Origin: Dethiosulfovibrio peptidovorans
Lineage (GTDB): Bacteria; Synergistota; Synergistia; Synergistales; Dethiosulfovibrionaceae
DNA length: 64,000 nucleotides
NCBI GenBank assembly: GCA_002748665.1
Contig: PDTB01000019.1
Coordinates: 1-64,000 of the forward strand
Direction: 5' to 3'
Made by a program: the position numbers and the translations under genes. Below are positions 7,363 through 16,633 of this stretch, piece after piece; the first letter of the stretch is position 1, and the number at the start of each line of letters is the position of its first letter. A model generated the notes under the pieces. That model did no database searches and was not told the origin of the DNA. It was given only the letters and a program-made list of their open reading frames with translations.

Positions 7363-8867
7363 GGAAGCCCTCCCATCACCGACGGGCAGACGGCGGCTAT
7401 CTCCGACGCCAGGACTCCATCGACACCACGATGCTCCATCAGCTCCCCGGCGCGACCATGGACCCAGGCCGCAATCGCAGCGGCCTCAAAGGGCGCACAC
7501 CCTCTCGTCATAAAGGCCCCCACAAGGCCGGAAAGGACATCCCCCGAACCCGGGACAGCCAAACTTTGGGAGCCTGCGGCGACCACCGCCTGATGAGTCC
7601 CGTCGCCGATAAGTGTTCCCTCGCCCTTCAACAGGGCGACCCCGTAGCGTCGGCCAAGCTCGTCCACCGCAGCCAACCGCTCAGTGGCGACCTCCCGAGA
7701 GGAGCACCCCAGCAAGCGACCGGCCTCCCCTTCGTGAGGGGTCAAGACTCGATCAGCCCGCCTCAAAGGATTCAGCTCACCGAGATAGAACAAGCCGTCT
7801 CCGTCGATCACGGAGGCCCCATCCCAGACCCCGAAAAAGGACGACGCCACCTCACGAGACCAATCGGAACGATCAAGGCCAGGTCCTAAAACAGCTACGG
7901 AACACCTGGGACGCCACCGCTCCACGACGGAGACCAGATCAGAGGGCGACTCCAGAGATTCAAAAATGCACTCGGGGATGGACGACAGGGACGAGCGCAC
8001 CTCCGCGGGAGCTGCCACGACGCAGAGGCCGGCACCACCACGAAGAGCTCCCAGCGCACTCAAAGCGGCAGCGCCAGAATAGCGTGGCGAGCCAGCGATC
8101 AGGAACACCCCGCCACGGCTGGTTTTGTGAGCACATCGGGACGTCTGGGGAAAACGATCCGAGACGAACATCTCGTCGACCAATGACACAGCATCCTGGT
8201 CATCCAGGATGGCCGAGGATTCGACACCGATGTGGGTCACCGAGATATCACCACATCGCCAAAGCCCGGGGGATACCCGATGCCCGACCTTCTCAGCGAT
8301 CATCGTGACAGTGGCATCGGCATCGATCGACGCTCCGGGAATCGTGCCGTCATCCAGATTGACACCGGTCGGGCCGTCGATGGCGAGGATACACGAGGCA
8401 TCCTCAGCAGCGACGACGGCCCGAAGCACCGCCCCTTTGGGAGCCCCCGAGGCACCGGTGCCTAAAAGGGCGTCCACGACAAGAGAGGCCTGCGAAAGAG
8501 CATTCCGAAGAGCCTCGTCGGTCATATCATCAATGTGAGAGCAGGGAATCCGAAGGGAGGAGAGAATGTGGTAGTTCAGGGCAGCAGGGCCTCGAAGCCG
8601 TTCCGGTGAACCGGCCAAGATCACGGACGGCTCTCGTCCGAGGCGGGCCAGATGACGGGCCAAAACAAAACCATCTCCGCCGTTGCTCCCCACACCAGCG
8701 AGCACGACAACCCGATCGCCAGGCTTGGTCATGGAACAGGCCGCATCGGCACAGGCAATGCCAGCGTTCTCCATGAGGACCTCCGAAGGGATCCCCAAAA
8801 AGTCTACAGCACACCGATCAGCGGCTTGGACAGCCGCCGACCTATACAGTTTTTTACGGGCTTTCAC
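7359..8867 (-). CDS. nnr: Bifunctional NAD(P)H-hydrate epimerase / dehydratase
   Basis: Repairs damaged NAD(P)H hydrates. The N-terminal YjeF_N domain (about residues 1-215, 'VVLAGVGSNGGDGFVLARHL') is the epimerase and the C-terminal ribokinase-like domain (about 230-502) the ADP- or ATP-dependent dehydratase, with 'LTPHEGEAGRLLG' and the closing 'VPGSGDVLSGLVGAFM'. At 502 residues it matches the fused bacterial enzyme. It follows acpS with a 14-nt overlap; acpS-nnr-tsaE linkage is common in bacteria. Confidence 0.93.
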   Translation of the reverse strand: MKARKKLYRSAAVQAADRCAVDFLGIPSEVLMENAGIACADAACSMTKPGDRVVVLAGVGSNGGDGFVLARHLARLGREPSVILAGSPERLRGPAALNYHILSSLRIPCSHIDDMTDEALRNALSQASLVVDALLGTGASGAPKGAVLRAVVAAEDASCILAIDGPTGVNLDDGTIPGASIDADATVTMIAEKVGHRVSPGLWRCGDISVTHIGVESSAILDDQDAVSLVDEMFVSDRFPQTSRCAHKTSRGGVFLIAGSPRYSGAAALSALGALRGGAGLCVVAAPAEVRSSLSSIPECIFESLESPSDLVSVVERWRPRCSVAVLGPGLDRSDWSREVASSFFGVWDGASVIDGDGLFYLGELNPLRRADRVLTPHEGEAGRLLGCSSREVATERLAAVDELGRRYGVALLKGEGTLIGDGTHQAVVAAGSQSLAVPGSGDVLSGLVGAFMTRGCAPFEAAAIAAWVHGRAGELMEHRGVDGVLASEIAAVCPSVMGGLP

Positions 8868-9240
8868 GGTTTGGCCCCTCCTCCATCACCACAAAAGCAA
8901 CGGCGTATTCCCCATCATGACTCAAAGAAAGATGAAATCGATGACCCTCAACAAGCTGACGAATCGACAAATCCATACACCCCAGCTTGATACTGGGCCC
9001 CCTGTCGGAGCGTCGAACCGAAACACCTCGAAACACAACCCGTGCCAGATTCACCCCAGACGCTTTGGAAAAAGCCTCTCGAGCGGCGAAGGACGCCGCA
9101 AGATGCCGAGCCGGATCGGGACGAGCCAGGGCATAGGCAATCTCCTCGTCGCTGAAGACCCTCTCAAGAAAATGACGGTCCGAGACGAGGCAAGACATCC
9201 GGGCGATTCGGCACATATCCACTCCGACGCCAAGGATCAT
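8854..9240 (-). CDS. acpS: Holo-[acyl-carrier-protein] synthase
   Basis: Transfers 4'-phosphopantetheine from CoA to acyl carrier protein. The 128-residue protein starts 'MILGVGVDMCRIARM' and has 'ERVFSDEEIAYA', 'SFAAREAFSKA' and 'LSLSHDGEYAVAFV', the AcpS motifs with the Mg2+ ligands Asp8 and Glu in 'AAREAF'. ATG at 9240 is chosen because AGGGG stands 5 nt upstream; earlier GTG/CTG codons lie within that site. It is the first gene of a nine-gene operon. Confidence 0.92.
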   Translation of the reverse strand: MILGVGVDMCRIARMSCLVSDRHFLERVFSDEEIAYALARPDPARHLAASFAAREAFSKASGVNLARVVFRGVSVRRSDRGPSIKLGCMDLSIRQLVEGHRFHLSLSHDGEYAVAFVVMEEGPNRESP

Positions 9241-9266
9241 GAGCACCCCTCCCTTGCTCGTTCAAT

Positions 9267-9294
9267 ACTATACTCCTTTTTTGCGAAATCACAA
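9267..9294 (-). promoter_or_regulatory. Putative promoter of the acpS-kor operon
   Basis: On the minus strand TTGTGA (9289-9294) and TATAGT (9267-9272) are 16 nt apart, and the -10 lies about 27 nt upstream of the acpS start. No other promoter is needed for the tightly packed genes below it as far as the terminator at 3117. Confidence 0.6.
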
Positions 9295-9390
9295 AGGGCG
9301 AAGAGCGAAAAAAACGAAAGACATACACTTTGAAAATGCAATATAATGATTTCCACTATATTATATATCCAATTCTTTTGGGCTACGTTG

Positions 9391-9424
9391 AAAAAACGAG
9401 GTCCAGCCCAAAAGGGTGGACCTC
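9391..9424 (-). terminator. Strong intrinsic terminator, far downstream of methionine gamma-lyase
   Basis: On the minus strand an 11-bp stem with one bulge (arms 9398-9409 and 9414-9424, loop of four) is followed by six Ts (9391-9396). The nearest upstream minus-strand gene ends at 9702, about 280 nt away. TTTTGGGCT within the loop side can also pair with AGCCCAAAA just past the T-tract, so an alternative fold exists. Confidence 0.8.
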
Positions 9425-9701
9425 GAAAGACAAAATACATTAAAAATACTCAAAAAAGAGCTACCAATAGGTTGATCAACATAGCCCCAGATCGGCAATC
9501 GCATCTGTTCAGCTTAAACACCGACAGCAATCTGCCGAGGAGACTTCTGATCAAGGGAAACGAGCCAAACTGGTCATATTTCGACCAGCATTTCCTCAAC
9601 TCCAAAGCTCCAGAGTCCTTGACACCCAAGCACCTTGGAGAATACATCGCCCAGGAACTGGGAGATACATAGTCGGTTTATTCCAGAAATTTCGGCCCGA
9701 G
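9425..9701. other. Gene-poor spacer with a possible coding remnant
   Basis: No complete gene is seen. The plus frame ending in a stop at 9672 reads like protein over its last 65 codons ('LINIAPDRQSHLFSLNTDSN', 'PNWSYFDQHFLNSKAPESLT'), but its only ATG lies beyond the terminator hairpin and has no ribosome binding site. Either a gene remnant or an untranslated region or small RNA between methionine gamma-lyase and its terminator. Confidence 0.3.
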
Positions 9702-10880
9702 TTACAGTTTTTCGAAGGCACAGGTGAGGTCCTCTATAAGGTCTTCAGGCGCTTCAAGACCAACGGAGAGACGTATGAGCCCTTTGGAAATGCCAGCTGC
9801 CTTTTGTTCGTCGTCGGTGAGGGCTGCATGGGTCATGGAGGCCGGATGCTGGATGAGGGATTCGGTATCGCCCAGACTGACCGCGAGAGTCCACAGCTTA
9901 GTGCTGTTTATGAATTTTTTACCAGCGTCGTAGCCCCCCTTGAGTTCCATAGCGATCATGGCACCGTAGTAGGCCATCTGGCGATCAGCGAGTTCCTTTT
10001 GAGGATAGCTGTCCAGCCCCGGATACCGAACCTCAGCAACTTCGGGTCTGGTTTCCAAAAATCGTGCGATCTCAAGCGCCGATTCACAGTGACGGGGAAC
10101 ACGTATGTGAAGAGTTTTCATGCCTCGAAGCATGAGGTAGGCGTCAAAGGGCGAGAGAGTAGCTCCAGTAAGGTCTTTGAGCCCCTCGCCTTTGACCCGA
10201 CTGATAAAATCCTGAGAGCCCACGACGACACCGGCGATGACATCCCCGTGACCGTTGAGGTATTTTGTGGCCGAGTGGACGACGACGTCGGCTCCAAGAG
10301 CGAGAGGACGCTGAATAACAGGCGTGCAGTAGGTGTTGTCCACAACGAGGATGGCTCCGGCGTCGTGAGCAACCTGTGCGAGGCCCGGGATGTCCATGAG
10401 GTCCATCGTAGGGTTGGCAGGAGACTCGCAATAGATCATTTTTGTGTTGGACTTGAGGGCCTTTTTGACCGTTTGGGGGTCTCGCAGATCAATAAAGGTA
10501 ACGTCGATGCCGAAACGGGGGAATTGATGGGACATAAGGGAATAGGTGCATCCGTAGACCGACCGGGCGGCGATGACGTGGTCACCTCCCGAGAGGGCCG
10601 TCCACAGCAGAGAGGCAATGGCCCCCATACCTGAGGCTGCAACGGCCGCAGCTTCGCCGCCTTCTAAGATAGCGATTTTTTTCTCAACGGCAGTGTGGTT
10701 TGGATTGCCCAGTCTGGTGTAGACGTACCCGTCCTCCTCTCCTTTGAAGCGACGGGCCCCCTGGTCGGCGTCGATAAAAGCAAAAGTCGAGGTTTGATAG
10801 ATGGGAGTGGAGAGGGCGCCGGTTTCGTGATCGGGATGGGTTCCGTGGTGCACACAGAGCGTGTCGAATCGATGTGACAT
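9702..10880 (-). CDS. megL: Methionine gamma-lyase (Cys/Met metabolism PLP enzyme)
   Basis: PLP enzyme of the trans-sulfuration family, 392 residues. It probably splits methionine into methanethiol, 2-oxobutyrate and ammonia, feeding 2-oxobutyrate to the ferredoxin oxidoreductases. The PLP lysine lies in 'VVHSATKYLNGHGDVIAG' and the substrate Tyr-Cys motif 'SVYGCTYSLM' (Cys about residue 115) is the feature separating methionine gamma-lyases from cystathionine lyases. 'YTRLGNPNHTAVEKKIA' is the cofactor-phosphate region. GGAGGAG precedes the ATG. Cystathionine or homocysteine lyase activity is the alternative. Divergent from birA. Confidence 0.88.
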   Translation of the reverse strand: MSHRFDTLCVHHGTHPDHETGALSTPIYQTSTFAFIDADQGARRFKGEEDGYVYTRLGNPNHTAVEKKIAILEGGEAAAVAASGMGAIASLLWTALSGGDHVIAARSVYGCTYSLMSHQFPRFGIDVTFIDLRDPQTVKKALKSNTKMIYCESPANPTMDLMDIPGLAQVAHDAGAILVVDNTYCTPVIQRPLALGADVVVHSATKYLNGHGDVIAGVVVGSQDFISRVKGEGLKDLTGATLSPFDAYLMLRGMKTLHIRVPRHCESALEIARFLETRPEVAEVRYPGLDSYPQKELADRQMAYYGAMIAMELKGGYDAGKKFINSTKLWTLAVSLGDTESLIQHPASMTHAALTDDEQKAAGISKGLIRLSVGLEAPEDLIEDLTCAFEKL

Positions 10881-11038
10881 AATATCTCCTCCTTATGTGA
10901 CTGTCATATTCAAGAACTTTCTCTCTCATGCAACGCCGCAGCTCTTCCTCCCTCACATTTTATAGGCTACAATCGTTTTACACAAATATCGGATCCTTTC
11001 GAAGCGGGGACACAAAACGAAAGGGAGTATGAGATTTT

Positions 11039-12040
11039 ATGGTACGACAAAACCACAGTCGATCAATCCAACAAACGATTACCGAGATGCTTCGGTCTGA
11101 GGGAGGGCGATTCATCTCGGGACAGGAAATATGCCAAGAACTCGGAGTGAGCCGAACGACAGTCTGGAAGCATGTGAACGAGCTCCGCGATCAGGGATAC
11201 GTGATCAAGTCGATTCCCCGAAAGGGACACAAGCTGATCGCCGCTCCAGATACGTTGAGTGCTTGGGAACTGAACCCCTGGCTGACGACGGAGTTCCTGG
11301 GCCGAAGGGTTGAGCATTATTTTTCAGTAAAATCAACAAACTTGATAGCGAAGGACCTGGCTCGCCAAGGGGCCGCCGATGGAACGGTGGTAACGACAGA
11401 GCATCAGTCCGCCGGACGAGGACGCAGCAACCGCAGCTGGTTTTCCGAGGAGAGCGCTGGTATCCAGATGTCGCTGATCCTCCGCCCCTCCACTCCCCCG
11501 CATTCGGCCTCGGTGATCACTCAGATTGGCGCAGCAGCCGTCGCACTGGCTCTTGAGGCTCAGGGATTCGCCCCGGCGATCAAGTGGCCCAACGATGTGC
11601 TGCTCTCGGACAGAAAAGTCTGCGGCATTCTGACAGAGATGAGTTGCGAGCTGGATCGGATCGAGCATATCGTGGTCGGCATAGGGATAAACGTGCATAC
11701 ACGTCGGTTTCCCGATGATATTGCCGAAGTTGCGACCTCTCTCCTCCTTGAAGGGGGGGAAAATCTCAAGCGCCAGGCTTTAGCTGGGGCTGTGCTCAAC
11801 GAGTTTGAACCTCTTTATACCCGGGGACTCCTCGGGGATGTGGAACCCGCCCTATCGGTATGTCGACGGTTGTCGTGGCTTCGAGGGAAGAACGTTTCTT
11901 TCGAGCAGGACGGAGTTATCAGAACCGGGACAGCCGGAGATGTCGACAGCAAAGGACGACTTGAGGTGGAGATCGATGATGGCCATCGAGAGCTGTTGCT
12001 GTCGGGTGAAGTTCATCTGGGTACAGGACCTGGACGCTGA
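11039..12040 (+). CDS. birA: Bifunctional biotin ligase / biotin operon repressor
   Basis: Attaches biotin to carboxylase carrier proteins and represses biotin genes. The N-terminal winged helix (about residues 10-65, 'GQEICQELGVSRTTVWKHVN') binds DNA. The ligase domain carries 'GRGRSNRSWFSEE' and 'IKWPNDVLLSDRKVCGILTE', followed by a C-terminal SH3-like domain. Normal length at 333 residues. GGGAG lies about 12 nt before the ATG. No biotin genes are in the window, so its targets lie elsewhere. Confidence 0.93.
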   Translation: MVRQNHSRSIQQTITEMLRSEGGRFISGQEICQELGVSRTTVWKHVNELRDQGYVIKSIPRKGHKLIAAPDTLSAWELNPWLTTEFLGRRVEHYFSVKSTNLIAKDLARQGAADGTVVTTEHQSAGRGRSNRSWFSEESAGIQMSLILRPSTPPHSASVITQIGAAAVALALEAQGFAPAIKWPNDVLLSDRKVCGILTEMSCELDRIEHIVVGIGINVHTRRFPDDIAEVATSLLLEGGENLKRQALAGAVLNEFEPLYTRGLLGDVEPALSVCRRLSWLRGKNVSFEQDGVIRTGTAGDVDSKGRLEVEIDDGHRELLLSGEVHLGTGPGR

Positions 12041-12110
12041 CCCCCCGCCCTGAGAGTATCTCACCCCCAGAGACGTCAGCACCTCGGACCTTGATGCCCC
12101 GTTTGCCAAA

Positions 12111-12142
12111 GTGCGGTCGGAGCCTTCTGGCCTCGACCGCAC
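12111..12142. terminator. Hairpin between convergent birA and binding-protein genes
   Basis: A 9-bp perfect stem GTGCGGTCG/CGACCGCAC that can extend inward by a few pairs lies between two convergent genes. There is no good T-run on either strand, so termination is inferred mainly from position. Confidence 0.4.
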
Positions 12143-12156
12143 CTGCCTCTCAAAAA

Positions 12157-13788
12157 TTATTTTCTCTTCTTCGATACCACGGTCACGTCGGTAGTATCGG
12201 GACCGGCGCTGTGGAGCACCAATCCCTGAACATCGTCGTTCCAGGCCATGCTCGACGTGTAGTTGAACAGGAAAAGCCACGGGGCGTCGTCGACAATCTG
12301 CTGCTCCGCCTTCCGATAGAGCTCCATCCGTCTCTCCCGGTTTGTCTCGGACCGAGCATCTTTCAGCAGCGTATCCACTTCTGCATTGACGTACCGAGCC
12401 CGATTGCCCTTGCCACCCAGGTTGGACGAGTGGAACAGGTCGTAGAGGAAGCTATCCGGGTCAGGAGATGCGATCCAGCCAAGCCGGAAGATATCGAACT
12501 CACCCCGGGCTAAGGTATCCAGATGAACTCCCCAGTCCACAACATTGATCTCCAGATCAATGCCCACCTCTTTCATCTGTGCCTGGACGGCCTCGGCTAC
12601 GAGTTTGTGCCGCTGATTGTTATTCACCTGAAGAGTAGTCTTGAGTCCGTCGGGATACCCGGCTTCTTTGAGAAGCCTCTTTGCCTTTTCAGGATCATAG
12701 GAATACCCCTTGATTGGATCCTTATAGGGGAAGAGACCGGGAGGTGTGACTCCATTGGCCGGGATATAGCGGTTGTTGATGACCAGTTCATTGAGGGCCT
12801 TCCGGTTGATGGAATAGTTCAGGGCCTGACGGAGCTTGAGGTTCCCTTTAAAAGGAGGTTTTTTGTTGTTGAAACCATAGTAGTATACCCCCGTCCAGGG
12901 TTTTTCAATCATGAGTCCCTTCTCGCCGTATGTCGCTTTGATCTCCTCGTAAAAGGCGTCAGGCAGGTCGGGGAAGATATCCACGTTGCCCTTCCTGAAC
13001 TCCATGTACGCAATGGCGTTGTCCGGAATAATGACGTATTCCAGCTTATCCAGATAGGGAAGGCGATTCCCAGAAGCATCGGAAGCCCAATAGTCGGGAT
13101 TCCGCTTCATGACGTACAGGCTGTCGTGCTTCCAGCTCTCGAAACAGAAAGGACCGGTCCCGACGGGGTGGAAACAGAAATCCTTGCCCCACTTTTCGCA
13201 GTCCTCCTCGGGGACGATGACGAAATAGGCCAAAGTCAGGTTAATCATGAAAGGGACATAGGGCTTGCTCAGGACAAACTGGACGGTATGGTCGTCCAGC
13301 ACCTGGACACCTTCCCAGGTGTCGGTTTTTTTGTCCAGAAAATCCTGGTACCCTTTGATCGATTCAAGCCGCCCCATACGAGGTGAGTTCATCCTCAGAA
13401 GACGCTCGAAAGAGTACTTGACGTCGGAGGCCACCATCTCCCGACCGCCGTTGGCCGTCAGCTCGCCGCCAGATTCTTTCTGAAACATGACACCTTTTCG
13501 GAGGTGGAACGTCCAGACCGTAGCGTCGTCGTTGACATCCCAGCTCTCGGCTAACCCCGGGATAATCTTCATCGTCTCTGGATCGCTCTTGAGCAGAGTT
13601 TCAGCGTATTTGAAGATAATCATGGTAGACGTCGTATCCGTAGCCTGGGCAGGATCGGGTTTAGGTGGATCGGCAACGATACGCCACCTCAACGTCCCAC
13701 CGTATTCCGGCGTAGCTGCCTCCAGAGCTCCCGAGGGAACCAGAGCCAAAACACAGACTATCAGAGCAAAAAACAATCCTTTTTTCAT
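12157..13788 (-). CDS. Extracellular solute-binding protein family 5 (peptide-type)
   Basis: Periplasmic binding protein of the DppA/OppA family, 543 residues, with a Sec signal peptide (about residues 1-24, MKKGLFFALIVCVLAL...LEA) and no lipobox. Family motifs include 'LRWRIVADPPKPDPAQATD', 'WTFHLRKGVMFQ' and 'ARSETNRERRMELYRKAEQQ'. Likely ligands are short peptides. No permease or ATPase genes lie beside it; a close paralogue is at 20169-21800. ATG at 13788 is used because GGGAGG stands 8 nt upstream; the ATG two codons earlier is too close. Regulation by the divergent PucR-type gene is plausible. Confidence 0.9.
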   Translation of the reverse strand: MKKGLFFALIVCVLALVPSGALEAATPEYGGTLRWRIVADPPKPDPAQATDTTSTMIIFKYAETLLKSDPETMKIIPGLAESWDVNDDATVWTFHLRKGVMFQKESGGELTANGGREMVASDVKYSFERLLRMNSPRMGRLESIKGYQDFLDKKTDTWEGVQVLDDHTVQFVLSKPYVPFMINLTLAYFVIVPEEDCEKWGKDFCFHPVGTGPFCFESWKHDSLYVMKRNPDYWASDASGNRLPYLDKLEYVIIPDNAIAYMEFRKGNVDIFPDLPDAFYEEIKATYGEKGLMIEKPWTGVYYYGFNNKKPPFKGNLKLRQALNYSINRKALNELVINNRYIPANGVTPPGLFPYKDPIKGYSYDPEKAKRLLKEAGYPDGLKTTLQVNNNQRHKLVAEAVQAQMKEVGIDLEINVVDWGVHLDTLARGEFDIFRLGWIASPDPDSFLYDLFHSSNLGGKGNRARYVNAEVDTLLKDARSETNRERRMELYRKAEQQIVDDAPWLFLFNYTSSMAWNDDVQGLVLHSAGPDTTDVTVVSKKRK

Positions 13789-13848
13789 GAACATAACCTC
13801 CCTTTGTCAGTGATTCTCCCCTCAATATGTGGCCGAACCGTCTCTATT

Positions 13849-13877
13849 ATGGTATCACTGTCACGCGACGCATTCAA
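13849..13877 (-). promoter_or_regulatory. Putative promoter of the family-5 binding protein
   Basis: In the 313-nt gap between the divergent binding-protein and PucR genes, the minus strand has TTGAAT (13872-13877) and TACCAT (13849-13854) 17 nt apart. The segment TGATACCATAATA here resembles TGGTATCATAATA upstream of the paralogous binding protein (about 21885-21900), a possible shared regulatory sequence. The rest of the gap holds no gene I can support. Confidence 0.5.
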
Positions 13878-14101
13878 TAATGATATACCTCCCGATCGGA
13901 GCTTCAAAATCCATACTCTCCCCCAGGAGACGGGATCAAGAAAAGAAGAAGGTCCATCTCCCTGTTTTGGAGCTCTCGATGCAGCACCTTTATCCGAGAT
14001 CTTTCAGAAGCTTTCTCGAGATCGGTACTTTTGTCTTCCCTCCGCACGAGTCCTGTCGTATGATTGTGATCCAAAAGATCTCTGAGGGGGAGACAAATAT
14101 C

Positions 14102-15718
14102 ATGACCATGACAGTGAGGAAAATCCTTGAATTACCTCCCATGCAAGGATTGAAACTGATCGCTGGCGAGGGAGGTATTGATAAAAATCAGGTTCACAGT
14201 GTCACGGTTCTTGACGCACCCGACGCATGCTCCTGGGTTCGCAAAGGGGATTTCATTATGAGTTCCGGGTATCTTTTTCGAGATTCTCCCAAGAGCCTTG
14301 AGAAAACCCTTTCTGACCTGCATGCAAACCAGGCGGCCGGCCTGGGGATCAAGATCCACAGATTCATCAAAACCGTTCCCCAAAAGGTTCTCGATCTCGC
14401 TAACGAACTTGAATTTCCTCTGGTACACGTGCCCAATCATTTTGCCTTTGCGGATGTCATTCACCCTGTGCTCTCCGAGATCGTCAACTGTCAGGAACGT
14501 TTGCTTCGATATTCCGAGACGGTTCGCCGTTCTTTTTTTGACCTCTGCATCAACGCGGCAGATCTCCTGACGATTCTGGAGCATCTGAAAAACTTCATCC
14601 ATAAACCCTTTGCCTTCGTGAACGTCCTCACTGGAGAGCGACATTTTTTCGGTCCCGCTGAATTTTTGCACCAACAGTTTGAAACTATGGCACTTCGGGA
14701 TATCCTTTGTTCCATACCTTCGGATCCGGTAGCGCTCAACGGAAAAATCTACGGATACCTGGTCTTCGACTGTCCTCCAGAGGTCCTTATGGAAAAAAGC
14801 TTCGAGATCCCTATCACCCAGGCAAAGGGAGCCATTCTCCTCTACATGCAGCGACGGATCGCAGAAATTCAGGCAGAAAGCCGCTATCGAAACGAATTTG
14901 TCCAGGACATCCTTATTCACAATCTCCGATTTGAAGGCGAGGTCTGGAACCGGGCGAAGATGTTCGGATGGGATCTTCGAGGCCCTCAATGTGTTGCCGT
15001 CATAGACATAGATAACTACAAACACCACTTCGATGATACTTTTCAGGGTCGGGATCTGCTCCCTGTTCTCGAAGGAACGAAACGACGAATTTACGGTCTA
15101 TGCACTGCCAGAATGAAAAATACCTATCCATCTCTCCCCTACACGGAGATGAGCGACTCCATCGCTTTTATCCTTCCGGTTCCTCTGGATTTTCCCGCCT
15201 TTAAAAAAAAGATCTCGCCGATTCTCAAAGAGATTCATGACATCGTACGGGAGGATACTCACTTTACCGTGACCACCGGCGTTGGCAACAGCACGGAGAG
15301 TGTCTTCGACTGCCATACGAGCTATGAAGAAGCCCGTAAAGCACTGGAAACCGTTCGTGCGGCAGCCGGTGGCGATCGTGTAGTCTTCTGGAAAGAGCTG
15401 GGAGTATATAAGCTTTTGGGCAATCTTAACGACACCGATTCCGGTCAGGCCTTCTACATGGAGTACATCGGTCCCCTGATCAAGCACGACCAGAGAAAAA
15501 AATCCGAGCTTCTGCGAACTCTCAAGGTTCTGATCCGTAATAACTGGCAGTTAAAAGCCGCAGCAGTCGATCTTTCGGTTCACTACAACACCATAAAGTA
15601 TCGTTATGCAAAGATATGCGAGGTCCTGGAATGTACTCCCGACGACAGCGACCAGCGCCTCAACCTCGCACTCTCTCTCAAACTATACCTAATGGACCAA
15701 GATCTCGAGAAATACTGA
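14102..15718 (+). CDS. PucR-family transcriptional regulator
   Basis: A 538-residue regulator: N-terminal PucR ligand domain (about residues 1-125, 'MTVRKILELPPMQGLKLIAG', 'VRKGDFIMSSGYLF'), a central GGDEF-like CdaR region (about 285-410), and a C-terminal PucR helix-turn-helix ('LLRTLKVLIRNNWQLKAAAV', 'HYNTIKYRYAKI'). GAGGGGGAG precedes the ATG at 14102; earlier in-frame starts would add over 90 residues with no domain. PucR proteins are often activators responding to nitrogen compounds or amino acids. Position suggests it controls the downstream membrane pair and M20 enzyme, and perhaps the divergent binding protein. The effector is unknown. Confidence 0.9.
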   Translation: MTMTVRKILELPPMQGLKLIAGEGGIDKNQVHSVTVLDAPDACSWVRKGDFIMSSGYLFRDSPKSLEKTLSDLHANQAAGLGIKIHRFIKTVPQKVLDLANELEFPLVHVPNHFAFADVIHPVLSEIVNCQERLLRYSETVRRSFFDLCINAADLLTILEHLKNFIHKPFAFVNVLTGERHFFGPAEFLHQQFETMALRDILCSIPSDPVALNGKIYGYLVFDCPPEVLMEKSFEIPITQAKGAILLYMQRRIAEIQAESRYRNEFVQDILIHNLRFEGEVWNRAKMFGWDLRGPQCVAVIDIDNYKHHFDDTFQGRDLLPVLEGTKRRIYGLCTARMKNTYPSLPYTEMSDSIAFILPVPLDFPAFKKKISPILKEIHDIVREDTHFTVTTGVGNSTESVFDCHTSYEEARKALETVRAAAGGDRVVFWKELGVYKLLGNLNDTDSGQAFYMEYIGPLIKHDQRKKSELLRTLKVLIRNNWQLKAAAVDLSVHYNTIKYRYAKICEVLECTPDDSDQRLNLALSLKLYLMDQDLEKY

Positions 15719-15883
15719 TTCTAAAAGACAAAAAAACAAAGGAGGCAGCAAAAAAATTGTCTCTCAAGACCGTTTTTTGATTTGTTTTTTGTCCACAAAA
15801 GACGTTGATCTCCCCTGTCAGGATACATTACGATTGATGTAATAAAGACTTCCGGGAGTCTATCATGAGGAGGGGATCATGAT

Positions 15884-16621
15884 ATGCCTGCAAACGTCAT
15901 TAATATCGCAAACAGCGGCCCTGTCTGGGCCATCGCCATCGTGATCGTAGCGATTGCGTTGTTTCAATCGCTTTTGTACATTCGTCTCGCCTTCAAGGCC
16001 GCCGATCAGATAGGTTTTCCCAAATCCCAATGCGTAAAGGGGCTCCGTTCCGGTGTGATCTCGGCCATCGGCCCGTCCATCGCCGTTTTTATCGTCATGG
16101 TCGGGATGATGTCCGTCGTCGGTGCTCCCATCACCTGGCTGCGCCTTTCCATCATCGGCGCAGCTCCAACGGAGCTGACCGCTGCCACCGTTGGAGCCCA
16201 GGCATACGGCGTCGAATTCGGCTCAGCAGACTACGACCTCGGTGCTCTGGCAACGTCCTGGTGGACCATGACTATTAACGGTGTCGGATGGCTTCTGGTG
16301 GTCGGACTGTTTACCCACAAACTTGAAGACCTCAGGGAAAAGGTCGGTGGCGGAGACGTCCGCTGGTTAGCGATTCTTTCGGGGGCAGCATCGCTGGGAT
16401 GCTTCGGTTTTCTGAACGCCAGAAACATCAAGGTAGGGATCGAACAGCTCCTTGCCCCGTCACCGATGGAGGGGGCAGGAGGTCCTCTCTATGCGGCGAT
16501 TGGCGGGATGATAGGTATGGTAGTCCTCCTGAAAATCGCAGAACGATGCACTTGGCTGAAGGAGTATACCCTGGGAATCGCGATGCTTATAGGGATGGCT
16601 TGCGCGACCATGATGGTCTAG
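15884..16621 (+). CDS. DUF5058-like multi-pass membrane protein
   Basis: A 245-residue inner-membrane protein with about six hydrophobic helices and conserved stretches 'AFKAADQIGFPKSQCVKGLR', 'SVVGAPITWLRLSIIGAAPT' and 'WWTMTINGVGWLLVVGLF'. I recall this pattern as the DUF5058 family, of unknown function. GAGGAGGGG lies 8 nt before the ATG. It is 12 nt from the next membrane gene and followed by an M20 deacylase, so a two-part transporter for an N-acyl amino acid or peptide is a reasonable guess. The 165-nt leader contains ATTAC-N7-GTAAT (about 15827-15843), a possible regulator site. Confidence 0.75.
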   Translation: MPANVINIANSGPVWAIAIVIVAIALFQSLLYIRLAFKAADQIGFPKSQCVKGLRSGVISAIGPSIAVFIVMVGMMSVVGAPITWLRLSIIGAAPTELTAATVGAQAYGVEFGSADYDLGALATSWWTMTINGVGWLLVVGLFTHKLEDLREKVGGGDVRWLAILSGAASLGCFGFLNARNIKVGIEQLLAPSPMEGAGGPLYAAIGGMIGMVVLLKIAERCTWLKEYTLGIAMLIGMACATMMV

Positions 16622-16633
16622 GAGGAAAACAAG

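Noticed and set aside
10881-11038. SAM riboswitch or similar leader before methionine gamma-lyase
   Set aside because: The leader can be only about 100 nt and shows no SAM-box motifs or terminator.
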